A DNA stretch of 64,000 nt, from assembly GCA_036936605.1 (NCBI GenBank), contig JAUPFV010000005.1, forward strand, positions 1,415,670-1,479,669. The letters run 5' to 3'. This stretch comes from Limnanthes douglasii subsp. nivea. Lineage: Eukaryota; Streptophyta; Magnoliopsida; Brassicales; Limnanthaceae. A program made the position numbers and the translations under genes. This document shows positions 30,469 to 42,293 of the stretch, in pieces; position 1 is the stretch's first letter; each line of letters begins with the position of its first letter. The notes beneath the pieces were generated by a model that searched no databases, was not told the origin of the DNA, and saw only the letters and a list, made by a program, of their open reading frames with translations.

Positions 30469-30746
30469 ATGGAGACCTTTCTTATTCACCAAACCACAGA
30501 AGCAGTGGCAGAAGGTTTCGTCTTCCACACAAAAAGTACTCTCAAAAAAGTAAGGTGTGGTTCCTCTATTACTCTCAAAACTCTAAAACAATTCTTCAAT
30601 TTCGAGAATCGTTTCGATTCTGGGTTTAATTACTTTGTTTGTGTTGATATTCTTGTAGTGCACTCTAGAAGGAGGTAAAGATTAAGCAGAGAAAGAAGAA
30701 AGGAAGTGCAGAGAGGAAGGGAAATGGGAAAGGGCCGAAGAGGTAA
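30469..30746 (+). CDS. Candidate small two-exon gene, basic protein of unknown function
   Basis: Exon 1 (30469-30549) encodes 27 residues starting METFLIHQTTEAVAEG and ending STLKK. A donor (AAA|GTAAGG) and acceptor (CTCTAG|AAG, 30668) bound a 119-bp intron, and exon 2 (30669-30746) encodes a very basic tail (IKQRKKKGSAERKGNGKGPK) ending in TAA. The spliced product would be 52 residues. The promoter-like TATA box and telo-box upstream and the plausible intron support a real gene, or a copy of one. I do not recognise the protein. Read without splicing, the first frame runs to 30678 and gives a 69-residue product. It is the only gene-like structure in the window without an obvious lesion. Confidence 0.35.
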
Positions 30747-31332
30747 AACAAAAACAATAAAAAAAATTGTATATTGATTAACCCTAGAAGGGACCTTAAT
30801 TGATTTCATTTGAATAGGCATTGCTATACCTGTTAATGACCATGTGTGCTTAGGAATTACAATTTTTGGACTGTTAAAGCGAACTTGGCAATGGATATAA
30901 CCAGGTCTTCTGGTATGTGCAATTCTTTCTCTTATTAAAATAAGATTATATGTGGATTTTTACTTTATAGTATAGTTTCGAATCCGATTCAATTCATGAA
31001 TCCAATTGTCTTTGTGTTCTTATGTCTTCTGAATCAATTCAAATAAAAACTTTATTAGAATAGAAAAGTTTAATTGAATTTGAATAAAAAACTATATTAT
31101 AACAAAACTATTATGCTTGTTTTTTAAATGAAAAAGTTTCAATTTAAATTAAATGTACAAAATGCTCTAGAATTTAATTAACATTTATTGATATTGTATT
31201 AGATAGTTCAATTTTATTGTACTGATAGTCAAATTTGAAAAAATAATAATTATATACTAAATATATAATTCCTACACCTTAAAAAAGAATTATTTTCAAA
31301 ATTGGACAAAAAAATTTAAAAAATTTAATTAA
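30747..31332. other. AT-rich DNA without recognised genes
   Basis: Contains what may be the 3' part of the small gene (to about 30900), then AT-rich sequence with nothing supported. Confidence 0.4.
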
Positions 31333-32260
31333 TCAGCGATTTGCAATTGCTCATTAATCACGCAACTGGACAATCCAAGGCTTGCAAGGATCAGTTGAAA
31401 AAATATTTGAAAACATTAAAAAAGTATCTCTAAGTTTCGAAATGATAAGCTATGAGCATGTTCGAATGGAGGAAAATTCAGTGGCAGATTTTTTGGCTAC
31501 TCTTGTATATTCTGAGAAATACCCATGGATTATTACGTTAGAAAATCTATCAATCAATAAAAGTTCAGAGCAAATAATCGGAATCATCAGCGAAGATAGT
31601 GAAGCACCTAGCAGTGAAAGTAAAGATTAGAAATAATACATAATTAAATTTTTAGAAAATGATGAGTTACCAGTTGACAAGTCATTATCTAAAAAAGTAC
31701 GCTTTAAATCTCATGAGTACATTGTTTTGAGGAGTGTATTGTATAACAAATCATTTAGTAGGCTTTTGCTTCAATGTTTGGGAAACATTAGTCATAAATT
31801 ATATTATCAGAACTTCATGATGGGAAATGATCTTCTCACTGTGGGTATAAGTCATTGATATGAAGAGAATTTTTGGCAGGATATTATTGGCCCACGGTAT
31901 CATCTGATGCAATGAAATTGGTTAAAAATGTGATACATGTAAAAGATATGCGAATATAATTCATAAGCTAGGACTTCCCCTTGAAATCATATCAGAGGCA
32001 TTACGATTTAACCAATGGGGTATTGACCTGGTGGGTCCTTTTCTAATGGATTTTAGGGGCGACAAACAATGATAGTGGAAGTGGATTATTTTTCAAAATG
32101 GGTAAAGGCAGAGCCACTAGCAGGAACAAAGGCCAAATATGTGATCAGGTTTATTACGTCAAATATTTGTTGCCGTTTTGGGGTCCCAATGAAAATCACT
32201 ACAGATGATGGGCCTCAGACAACAAAGAGTTAAGGATCTTTAGTAGTTCAAGGGGAATAC
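31333..32260 (+). pseudogene. Tat-lineage gypsy fragment, end of second RNase H and integrase
   Basis: The plus strand begins in mid-domain with SDLQLLINHATGQSKACKDQ (end of the additional RNase H), then SYEHVRMEENSVADFLATL and YSEKYPWIITLE. Integrase follows: KFLENDELPVDKSLSKKVRF, VLYNKSFSRLLLQCLG, KCDTCKRYANIIHKLGLPLE-like sequence, NQWGIDLVGPF, DYFSKWVKAEPLAGTKAKYV and SNICCRFGVPMKITTDDGPQ. It breaks off near 32260 after DNKELRIF. It shares layout and wording with the complete element at 4-14.6 kb but has diverged. Several stops are present; it is truncated at both ends. Confidence 0.88.
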
Positions 32261-33499
32261 AACATTAAAAGTATAATTAGTTAAAGAAGACGACTCAAAC
32301 GTATAACACGAACACTTGATTAAATAACCGCGGATTGTATAATATGTATGAATAATGTGTACTATTTTGGGTATAACACCCAAATCAAATATAGTATTCG
32401 TGTATGTTTTAATAAATATTCACGTTGTTAAGTACTCGTGTATGTAAAGAACTAGTATATAAGGAGCCATAGAGCATAAAGGTTTAATGAGCATAAAGGT
32501 TTAATGAATCGTTGTCCTAAGCCCAATTCTTAGATTATTTTCATGTACTCGTGGTATAAGACAAGATTCTAGATCACTTTCATTTTATATTTATTTTTAA
32601 ATTGAATTTTGTGTAAAACATCTACTTTCAATTTGCGAGTTCTCTTATATTTGCATATATCAATTTTAAACGCAAATGATTGTGTGCACAAATCACGATT
32701 TAAATTACATTCATAAATTAAAATAAAAAATACGAATGAATATGCTAAAATCCAACATAAAGAATATGGACGAACAATTTAGTAAAAAACATCCAAAACT
32801 CGCATCAGCATAAAAAATTTATAAATTGCGAATCATGAATAAGCATGAAGAATTTAATAAACTACCACAAAAAAATTGTTATACACATAAAATAAACAAA
32901 AAATACAAATCATGGTTTATTGTTATGACTTATTATCCACGCTACCCTAATTATCCTTTATATTTATATTTTATTTTTATATTGGTTTTCTCTCTAAAAA
33001 ATTTAAATTTGAAAAGACCTATAAATCATGAAATTAGGAGCCATATTCCCCAAAATAGCATCACCGTCTTAATCTTAAATTACTCTTCCCAAAGTAAGGA
33101 TATTATAGAAAAATAAGTTATGATTGTCTCATGTTAGAGCTGAATCGATTAATTTTTTTTTAACCTTGGTTTATTATATTTCTTTTATTTTGAAACCTTA
33201 TGTGTATGGACCGATCATTTTAGTGTAATTGGTTTGTATGTATTATTTTGTTGGATTCATATTATTTAAGTTATAGAATGTTATGTTTTAATTTTTTAGA
33301 CTATAAAAATTATGTCCTAAAAAACATACAATAACTAGTCGAAGAAAAAGATATAATCGTGAATTATGTAGTTAATGTTAACACGGATTATGGTACGACT
33401 ATTAATGTGAATCGTGGTATATCAATGCTTGTTGTTACCGTGAATCAAAATTATTATTTAAGGTGAATCGCAAATCCCTTATTGACTATAAATCTAAGT
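32261..33499. other. AT-rich DNA, possibly MULE flank
   Basis: No gene recognised. Repeated phrases such as AAAGGTTTAATGA (about 32478 and 32498) and GTGAATCGTGGTATA occur. It may belong to the MULE that follows, but no terminal inverted repeat was identified. Confidence 0.4.
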
Positions 33500-35570
33500 G
33501 TCCAGGTATGTATTGGATGTTTTCAAACTAAATGAGAAAACTTCAATTTGTCCTATTAGTCGTGAGTTAGAATGTATGTTTTATTTTATCATATCTAAGT
33601 AGGAGGAATTTGTTAGAGGAATTTTAAGTTACTTTATTCATGCCGTGAATATAAGAAATGTATTTTAAGTAATAATAATGAGTTTGCTGGTATACAATCA
33701 GTTATTGGAAGTTTGGTTGTCCAACCTTTGATATAAACATAATTATGGACTTGGCTCATCTGGAAACACCAAAATAAGCTACTTTCAGTTTTTTTAAAGC
33801 TTTAAATGAGCAGTTGGTTAATGTGAGAAGTAGTTCAGGTATTAGTTTTGGTGTCCACAAGAGAAAAAAACTTACTACTCTCACTTTGATCGATGAAATT
33901 ACATGTGTTAGTCAAGTTTGTTTAGAAATTGACAAGATCTATAAGATTAGTTTTATCTTGTTGTGGGTAGATAATTTTTTTTCTTAACTATATGCATCAT
34001 TCAAAGTTAAAAACCATTGTTTACTATGAGAATAAAGTCTCCACGAGATTTCCATAGAGACTTTATGCATCACCTGATACCTCTATGTTTCCATGGTTAT
34101 TAAGAAGTATGTTGGATAACATACTTGTGAGACTTCTTTTTTGCAAAGAAAGTAAAAACCATTCAACATCCGATTTGATTACTAACGAGATACGAGATTG
34201 CATTAGATCCAGTAATGATGTGACATCAAAACATGTACGATCATTTCTAAATAATGAGTATGGTTTTTGGATATCTCGTATCGACTTTCATAAATTACTT
34301 TAGAAAAAGCTAAGAGAATTTTTTTACGAAGATATTTATAATTTGTTTAATCTAGTTAAAGGTTACTTTAAATCTCTAAATAGTCTGGATATAACCAGTG
34401 ACTACTTACTCGAATATACATTAGAAACTAACTGCTTCAAACGTTGTTTCATTGAATTTGGGGTTTGTATTTAAGGTTTTCACTCTTGTAGTCCACTTTT
34501 ATTCATAGATGGTAGTTTTTTTTACGGGGAAACACAAAAGATTACTATTGAAAGATAAAAATATTTAATAAAAAATATGAGCCATAAATAACTTGTTAAC
34601 CATAAGACGAATCACATGCTAATCATTACGCGACTAGAATATTAATCATGACCCGGGAGTTTGTAGCAATGTACATCGTGAATTGCTTCATTATTAATTA
34701 TTCTCTTTTCGTAACTATGCATGTATTTTCACGGTTGAATTTGGTGCAGTTGAATCACCATATAAGGATAACTGGTTGTGGTTTCTTGAGATGTTGAAAC
34801 CTTACTTGATGAACCATAAAAAAATATCTATATCGGATTGCCAGTAAGTATAGTTAATATTGTTTATGCTTTGTTTACATCCAAATAAATATGCATGTGC
34901 GTTGTTAAAAAGAGAAATGGTATAGTTCCATGATCTCTAGTAATGTTGAGTCTTTTAACCATCAGATCAAAGGTTTTTGTAGTCTTTTTATATTGAAAAT
35001 GATTGAAAATACTAGAGTTTTACTTATAATATTTAGATGTTATAATATTTAGATGTTATGTGGATGGTCTAGGTTGGACTAGTGAATTATGCCATGAATT
35101 TTAGAAAAATCTTAAATCCGATTTGGGAATATGTAGTACATGACTAATCCACTCGTCTTCACGTGTTTCTCATGAATTGTTTTTAAAACTTGTTATGGTT
35201 GTTGATCTTATAGATTGCAATGGGGTATGTGACAAATCGATTATTTTCCTTATTCTCATGCCTTGACAGCCATACTAGCCATTAAGGACAAACTTATGAA
35301 TTATGTTGAACAATTTTTATAACACAAACTATTATACGACAACTTACTAATATAGCACTTTCAATTTTTCTACTTTTTCTCAAGCCTCTACATATGGTGG
35401 TTCTCCGGAAATTCTCCCTTCAAAATTAAAATAAATGGTTGGCAGACATAAGAATAAATGTATTCTATCTACCGGATAATGAATAGTCTAAAAGATAAAG
35501 TGTAGTCGTTTCTCGAGATTTGTTCATAATAGACATCGTGTCAAAAAGTTTTATACAATGGATTGAGTTG
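33500..35570 (+). pseudogene. MULE (Mutator-like) transposase remnant
   Basis: MULE transposase cuts and moves Mutator-type DNA transposons. The plus strand shows, in expected order though in shifting frames: LITNEIRDCIRSSNDVTSKH and VRSFLNNEYGFWIS (34150-34275), CFKRCFIEFGVCI then GFHSCSPLLFIDGSFFYGE (34435-34530) with the first catalytic Asp, DNWLWFLEMLKPYL (34762-34805), FPYSHALTAILAIKDKLMNY (about 35245-35305, SWIM-like zinc region) and GRHKNKCILSTG plus KCSRFSRFVHNRH (35440-35540, degenerate zinc knuckle). Many stops are present. The N-terminal part is poorly defined. Confidence 0.75.
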
Positions 35571-36223
35571 TAAATATTATGTTATAATAGGTTCATATTT
35601 TTCTTTTATTACTTGTTTATTTCTATTTTCATTTATATGTGGGAAATATCCAATCACGAATCATGATCTTTTTATGATTTAACGTGAATTCTTTTTAACA
35701 TTGATCATAAATTTCTCATTAATCAAACTTACTTTATTGTTAATCTTTATATAATGACATGAATAGTGTACAATCATAAACGCGTGAGTAATATGAAATA
35801 TTGCTCATAGATATGTGCTTTTTCATATACGGGGGTCATGGTAAACAAAAAATTTAGTAGGTGTTTTATTTTGAATCCTTCTAGAACATGAAGCATGAAG
35901 AAAAACTTGAATCATAAGCCAAATATATCTAACGAATAATTTTTTGGAATCATTAAATAGTTAAATGTGATTGATTTCATCCGCACAAGTTACTAAATAT
36001 GAATCCTTATATAACACAAATACGAATTAATGCATCACATTAACTACAAATCCTAATATATCAAAAACAAAAATTAGTGCTTTATAATAAATGACACTTA
36101 TGATATAAAACATGACTCATTGCACATATTCATTTTCAGTAACCATGAACAATATTATTTTGAAAATGTTATTATAGCATTATTACACAAAAATGAATAA
36201 TGTTTAACCTTCATCAATTGTTA
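35571..36223. other. AT-rich DNA between MULE transposase and Ulp1 remnant
   Basis: Nothing coding is recognised; probably interior or flank of the MULE. Confidence 0.4.
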
Positions 36224-36484
36224 TCAATTTCTATTTGTGTTTTGATCATTAAGAAAAAGATCAAAGAAATTATACATTCTCACTATTTCAATATAATCTT
36301 CGTATGATTCACTAATTCTTTCATTTTCGATAAAATCTCTAGTGTACTCGCATACTAGTAATCCAAAATCATTTGTTCCTGATTTTTTTGTGGGGTATCT
36401 TTTGGGGAATTTAACTTCAAATCTCCAACATCGTGAGTAAGCTCTTTTTTTGCGGAGGTATTTACATTTCAAAATTTGGTTCAA
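36224..36484 (-). pseudogene. Ulp1-like cysteine protease C-terminal remnant
   Basis: Ulp1 proteases cleave SUMO precursors and conjugates. The 86-residue minus-strand frame contains WRFEVKFPKRYPTKKSGTND, FGLLVCEYTRDFIENERIS and SYEDYIEIVRMYNFF, matching the C-terminal layout of Ulp1-like domains found inside plant MULEs (normally ...NDCG(V/L)FVCEY). The position of the catalytic Cys in DCG is Phe here (NDFG), and the His/Asp part is missing, so it cannot be active. It faces the MULE transposase tail to tail, suggesting a MULE of the Ulp1-carrying (Kaonashi-like) kind. Confidence 0.55.
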
Positions 36485-36646
36485 AAGTGTTAGAATGTTG
36501 TAATAATGAAAAATAATTCAACACGTAACGTGCATCACGTAGAAAGTTTAACACATATCATTGTGCTACAAAAGTGTGAATAATATGGAACATAATAATC
36601 ATTGAGAATATTTGATAACGTACAAGTTTGTTTACTGTATATTTTT

Positions 36647-36829
36647 TTATTTATGTGCTTTTAATTTTTCCACCATAGGGTTATAGTTTCTTACATCTTG
36701 TCATAAGTATACTCATCATAAGTATACTCATATTATTTATAGTTTTATTTATGTGCTTTTAATTTTTCCACCATAGGGTTATAGTTTTATTTATGTGCTT
36801 TTAATTTTTCCACCATAGGGTTATAGTTT
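36647..36829. repeat. Short direct repeats of about 42 bp
   Basis: TTTATTTATGTGCTTTTAAT plus TTTTCCACCATAGGGTTATA recurs at about 36648, 36744 and 36787; the last two copies are adjacent. ATAAGTATACTCATCATAAG words lie between and after them. Confidence 0.8.
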
Positions 36830-37259
36830 CCACCATACGTACAAGTTTCGTGGTGCTAATGTACAGATCAGAACCATGATATAAGTATACTCATCATAAG
36901 TTTTATGCCAAATACCATCGACCATCTTTGTAACATCTCGACGCTTCTCTATCAATGTCTGCATTTAATATTATATTTTTGGTTATGACGATTAAATTAG
37001 TATACTGACTTTTACCAATGTGTAAACTAATAGAACTAATGGTTTTTTAGATCTTGTTAGTTTACTATCAACGTTTGGTGTAGGTATAACAAATTAATTT
37101 TTATTAGCATCCATTGTATATGGACATGGATAAAGTGTTAAGCATGTTCCCAAATTAGAATATACAAATTATCAAGAAAGAAAACATATTATGTTTTCTC
37201 TAGGGGACTGCAATGCTGCTGGCTTTCTAAAATGTACCTCATTTTTAGTTTTGGCATAG
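36830..37259. other. AT-rich DNA without recognised genes
   Basis: No feature supported. Confidence 0.4.
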
Positions 37260-38058
37260 ATTGTAGTCACACTCTCCCCCAATTCAGCAAACCACTTAGG
37301 CTGAACCCAGGGCCCCCTCTTGTTTCTGACTTGTTAGCTCTGAGTCTGATTAGACTCACTCTGCCTCGACCTATTAGATCCCTGTCTAGTCTTTTTAGCC
37401 CCGTAACCGGACTGATTAGTAGTTGGAGGTGTTGTTGTTGTAGTAGTGGACCTAACCTGACAGTGTACTCTTGTTTTCTTGGTCTCCTCAACGTTGATTT
37501 TCTTTCCCACTTGATTCAATAAACCATCACATGTCATAGCCTTCTTCCGAGTCACTGAATCGGCTAGATTACCTGAATTCAAACCTTCTCTGAGGGAAGC
37601 AATCGCAACTTGTTCAAATAATCTACTAGCCCATTCTTTGTGTTCACAAAATGATTGATGTACTCTTTTGGGGACTCGTTCGGCTCCCGAGCACAATGGA
37701 TAATGGTGTCCCCATTACCCTTGAGTTCCTTACTTCCAACAAATTTCCTCCGGAAGGCAACCCAGAACGTATCAAAATTTCTTATGCACCCGTGAGGGAG
37801 TCTTTTGTATCATTTGAGGGCACTTCCTGTGAATGTTTGGGAGAAGGCCCTAAACAATATCTTGTCATCTTCGTCGAAATTCATCATAAAGTTCTTGAAC
37901 TGCTCCAGATGGTTGTCCGGATCTCAACTCCTATCATATTTCTCCATCTTGGAACATATCCGGAGAGTATTTTTGCGGACAAAGGCGATTGCCTCCAATT
38001 TGGTGTGGTTAATTTTTGTCTCAGGATAATTTTGGAAAGTGTTTTGAGGAATTTAATG
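37260..38058 (-). pseudogene. Tat-lineage gypsy gag fragment bordering the satellite
   Basis: The minus strand encodes the gag domain in shifting frames: MEKYD, DPDNHLEQFKNFMMNFDEDD-like, then sequence corresponding to KWYKRLPHGCIRNF and FVGSKELKGNGDTI, FVNTKNGL-like, and an open part (to 37334) with VAIASLREGLNSGNLADSVT. The wording parallels gag of the complete element (DPDNHLEAFKNFMLNFDND, KWYNRLPQGCIRNF). The fragment stops at about 38058, where the satellite spacer sequence begins directly. Frameshifts and a Ser/Thr-rich low-complexity tail are present. Confidence 0.8.
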
Positions 38059-38108
38059 TTTATGAGATTGAACTATTGAACAATAAAAAATAAATTTTAT
38101 TTATTTTA

Positions 38109-38495
38109 GCCGTTCACAGTTTATACTCTTGCGGGCCAGGAGTTATACAAATGTTGATGTTGTTGAGTGCATCTTTGCACTTTAGAGTCCACTAAAGGAG
38201 GTCAATATTTGTTCAATCAACCAACCAACCAACCAACCACCCAACCAACCAACCAACCAACCAACCAACCAACCACCCACCCAACCAACCAACCAACCAA
38301 CCACCCACCCACCCAACCAACCAACCAACCAATTAGTTTATTGCTTGATAAACTAATTATTAATTATCATATTTTGAGTTTTTTATTTATAGTGCGGTGA
38401 TATTTTATTTATTTATTATTAATTTAGTTTATTAGCGGTAAAATATTTATGAGATTGAACTATTGAAGAATAAAAAATAAATTTTATTTATTTTA
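38109..38495. repeat. Deleted-type satellite monomer, first in the array
   Basis: 387 bp. Compared with a full core it lacks the segment after GTCCACTAAA up to GGAGGTCAATATTTGT, and then nearly all the rest of the core up to TCAATCAACC. The tract and AT spacer remain. Confidence 0.9.
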
Positions 38496-39634
38496 GCCGT
38501 TCACAGTTTATACTCTTGCGGGCCAGGAGTTATACAAATGTTGATGTTGTTGAGTGCATATTTGCACTTTAGAGTCCACTAAAACTTTCATGTTCCTTTC
38601 AATACTTCGAAAGGAGGTCAATATTTGTCTGGGCATTGGACACAAACTTGTCTCGCTTACCATTTATCCTAGAATTTCACTGACTGAACGCCAATAGTGC
38701 ATTTTTCAATATTTAGTTTGAGATTTGTCTTGCTGAATGTATTGACAATATCTACTAGATGGTCTTCTTCATGTAGGCTTTGATGAGTTGCTACATAATT
38801 TTTTAATTTAAAAGAAATTACTTTATAGGCTCGTAAATCTTTCGATGATGAAATAGATGTTTATGATGAGATTATTAACCGATTAATCTAACTCGATTAA
38901 TTACATTCAACCAACCAACCAACCAACCACCCAACCAACCAACAAACCACCCACCCAACCAACCAACCAACCAACCAACCAACCAACCAACCAACCAACC
39001 AAACAACCAACTAACCAACCAACCAACCACCAACCAACCAATTACCCAACCAACCAACCAACCACCCAACCAACCAATTAGCCGTTCACATTTTATACTC
39101 TTGCGGGCCAGGAGTTATACAAATGTTGATGTTGTTGAGTGCATCTTTGCACTTTAGAGTCCACTAAAACTTTCATGTTCCTTTCAATAGTTCGAAAGGA
39201 GGTCAATATTTGTCTGGGCATTGGACACAAACTTGTCTCGCTTACCATTTATCCTAGAAATTTCACTGACTGAACGCCAATAGTGCATTTTTCAATATTT
39301 AGTTTGAGATTTGTCTTGCTGAATGTATTGACAAGATCTACTAGATGTTCTTCTTCATGTAGGCTTTGATGAGTTGCTACATAATTTTTTAATTTAAAAG
39401 AAATTATTTTATAGGATCGTAAATCTTTCGATGATGAAATAGATGTTTATGATGAGATTATTAACCGATTAATCGAACTCGATTAATTACATTCAACCAA
39501 CCAACCAACCAACCACCCAACAGACCAACCAACCAACCAACCAACCACCCACCCAACCAGCCAACCAACCAACCAACCACCCACCCACCCAACCAACCAA
39601 CCAACCACCCACCCACCCAACCAACCAACCAACC

Positions 39635-39662
39635 AATTAGTTTATTGCTTGATAAACTAATT
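39635..39662. other. Perfect 11-bp hairpin in the satellite AT spacer (example)
   Basis: AATTAGTTTAT, loop TGCTTG, ATAAACTAATT. The same hairpin begins the spacer of most long and deleted monomers; some copies (those with AAACTTATTA, e.g. 52.2, 53.4, 54.1, 55.3 and 56.0 kb) lose one or two pairs. Confidence 0.85.
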
Positions 39663-40271
39663 ATTAATTATTATATTTTGAGTTTTTTATTTATAGTGCG
39701 GTGATATTTTATTTATTTATTATTAATTTAGTTTATTAGGGGTAAAATATTTATGAGATTGAACTATTGAAGAATAAAAAATAAATTTTATTTATTTTAG
39801 CCGTTCACAGTTTATACTCTTGCGTGCCAGGAGTTATACAAATGTTGATGTTGTTGAGTGTATCTTTGCACTTTAGAGTCCACTAAAACTTTCATGTTCC
39901 TTTCAATACTTCGAAAGGAGGTTAATATTTGTCTGGGCATTGGACACAAACTTGTCTCGCTTACCATTTATCCTAGAAATTTCACTGACTGAACGCCAAT
40001 AGTGCATTTTTCAATATTTAGTTTGAGATTTGTCTTGCTGAATGTATTGACAAGATCTACTAGATGGTCTTCTTCATGTAGGCTTTGATGAGTTGCTACA
40101 TAATTTTTTAATTTAAAAGAAATTATTTTATAGGATCGTAAATCTTTCGATGATGAAATAGATGTTTATGATGAGATTATTAACCGATTAATCGAACTCG
40201 ATTAATTACATTCAACCAACCAACCAACCAACCAACCAACCAACCAACCAACCAACCAACCAACCAACCAA

Positions 40272-40306
<35 letters not shown>

Positions 40307-41260
40307 CCCAACCAACCAACCAACCAACCACCCACCCACCCAACCAACCAACCAACCAATTAGTTCATTGCTTGATAAACTAATTATTAATTATCATATT
40401 TTGAGTTTTTTATTTATATTGCGGTGATATTTTATTTATTTATTATTAATTTAGTTTATTAGCGGTAAAATATTTATGAGATTGAACTATTGAAGAATAA
40501 AAAATAAATTTTATTTATTTTAGCCGTTCACAGTTTATACTCTTGCGGGCCAGGAGTTATACAAATGTTGATGTTGTTGAGTGCATATTTGCACTTTAGA
40601 GTCCACTAAAACTTTCATGTTCCTTTCAATACTTCGAAAGGAGGTCAATATTTGTCTAGGCATTGGACACAAACTTGTCTCGCTTACCATTTATCCTAGA
40701 AATTTCACTGACTGAACGCCAATAGTGCATTTTTCAATATTTAGTTTGAGATTTGTCTTGCTGAATGTATTGACAATATATACTAGATGGTCTTCTTCAT
40801 GTAGGCTTTGATGAGTTGCTACATAATTTTTTAATTTAAAAGAAATTACTTTATAGGCTCGTAAATCTTTCGATGATGAAATAGATGTTTATGATGAGAT
40901 TATTAACCGATTAATCTAACTCGATTAATTACATTCAACCAACCAACCAACCAACCACCCAACCAACCAACCAACCACCCACCCAACCAACCAACCAACC
41001 AACCAACCACCCAACCAACCAACCAAACAACCAACTAACCAACCAACCAACCACCAACCAACCAATTACCCAACCAACCAACCAACCACCCAACCAACCA
41101 ATTAGCCGTTCACATTTTATACTCTTGCGGGCCAGGAGTTATACAAATGTTGATGTTGTTGAGTGCATCTTTGCACTTTAGAGTCCACTAAAACTTTCAT
41201 GTTCCTTTCAATACTTCGAAAGGAGGTCAATATTTGTCTGGGCATTGGACACAAACTTGT

Positions 41261-41396
41261 CTCGCTTACCATTTATCCTAGAAATTTCACTGACTGAACG
41301 CCAATAGTGCATTTTTCAATATTTAGTTTGAGATTTGTCTTGCTGAATGTATTGACAAGATGTACTAGATGGTCTTCTTCATGTAGGCTTTGATGA
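41261..41396 (-). pseudogene. RT-derived segment inside the satellite core (example copy)
   Basis: On the minus strand each full core encodes SLHEEDHLVDLVNTFSK followed by LKLNIEKCTIGVQSVKFLG, a stop (TAA) and MVSE. This matches the gypsy RT stretch just after the YIDD motif in the complete Tat element (NEEHLADLKETF, LKLNPEKCSFGVRSGKFLGF, VSE): about 25 identical residues over about 40, with a two-residue gap. Downstream PRQIL may still correspond to RT. The equivalent region occurs in all full cores and is missing only from deleted-type monomers. A few copies have a base change (TATCGTAG for TATCCTAG) at the same site. Confidence 0.85.
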
Positions 41397-41521
41397 GTTG
41401 CTACATAATTTTTTAATTTAAAAGAAATTATTTTATAGCATCGTAAATCTTTCGATGATGAACTAGATGTTTATGATGAGATTATTAACCGATTAATCGA
41501 ACTCGATTAATTACATTCAAC

Positions 41522-41553
<32 letters not shown>

Positions 41554-42293
41554 CAACCACCAACCAACCAATTACCCAACCAACCAACCAACCACCCAAC
41601 CAACCAATTAGCCGTTCACAGTTTATACTCTTGCGGGCCAGGAGTTATACAAATGTTGATGTTGTTGAGTGCATCTTTGCACTTTAGAGTCCACTAAAAC
41701 TTTCATGTTCCTTTCAATACTTCGAAAGGAGGTCAATATTTGTGTGGGCATTGGACACAAACTTGTCTCGCTTACCATTTATCCTAGAAATTTCACTGAC
41801 TGAACGCCAATAGTGCATTTTTCAATATTTAGTTTGAGATTTGTCTTGCTGAATGTATTGACAAGATCTACTAGATGGTCTTCTTTATGTAGGCTTTGAT
41901 GAGTTGCTACATAATTTTTTAATTTAAAAGAAATTATTTTATAGGATCGTAAATCTTTCGATGATGAAATAGATGTTTGTGATGAGATTATTAACCGATT
42001 AATCGAACTCGATTAATTACATTCAACCAATCAACCAACCACCCAACCAACCAACCAACCAACAAACCACACACCCAACCAACCAACCAACCAACCAACC
42101 ACCCACTCACCCAACCAACCAACCAACCAATTAGTTTATTGCTTGATAAACTAATTATTAATTATTATATTTTGAGTTTTTTATTTATAGTGCGGTGATA
42201 TTTTATTTATTTATTATTAATTTAGTTTATTAGCGGTAAAATATTTATGAGATTGAACTATTGAAGAATAAAAAATAAATTTTATTTATTTTA

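Larger units (their letters stand above)
39081..42293. repeat. 3.2-kb five-monomer block, copy 1
   Basis: Monomers of 719, 723, 582, 506 and 683 bp (long, long, short, short, long). Private variants shared with copy 2 include CTAGATGTTCTTC, CCCAACAGACC, GCGTGCCAGG, AACACCCACCC, ATTGCGGTG, TGTCTAGGCATTGG, CAATATATAC and TAGCATCG with GAACTAGATG. Confidence 0.9.

Noticed and set aside
32826..33116. 96-residue plus-strand open frame
   Set aside because: Composition follows AT-rich DNA (Lys, Asn, Tyr, Ile rich), with no domain or start context; may be MULE flank.
38220..38330. Telomeric repeat origin of the CCAA/CCCA tract
   Set aside because: Plant telomeres are (CCCTAAA)n; these tracts are tetranucleotide mosaics without the heptamer.
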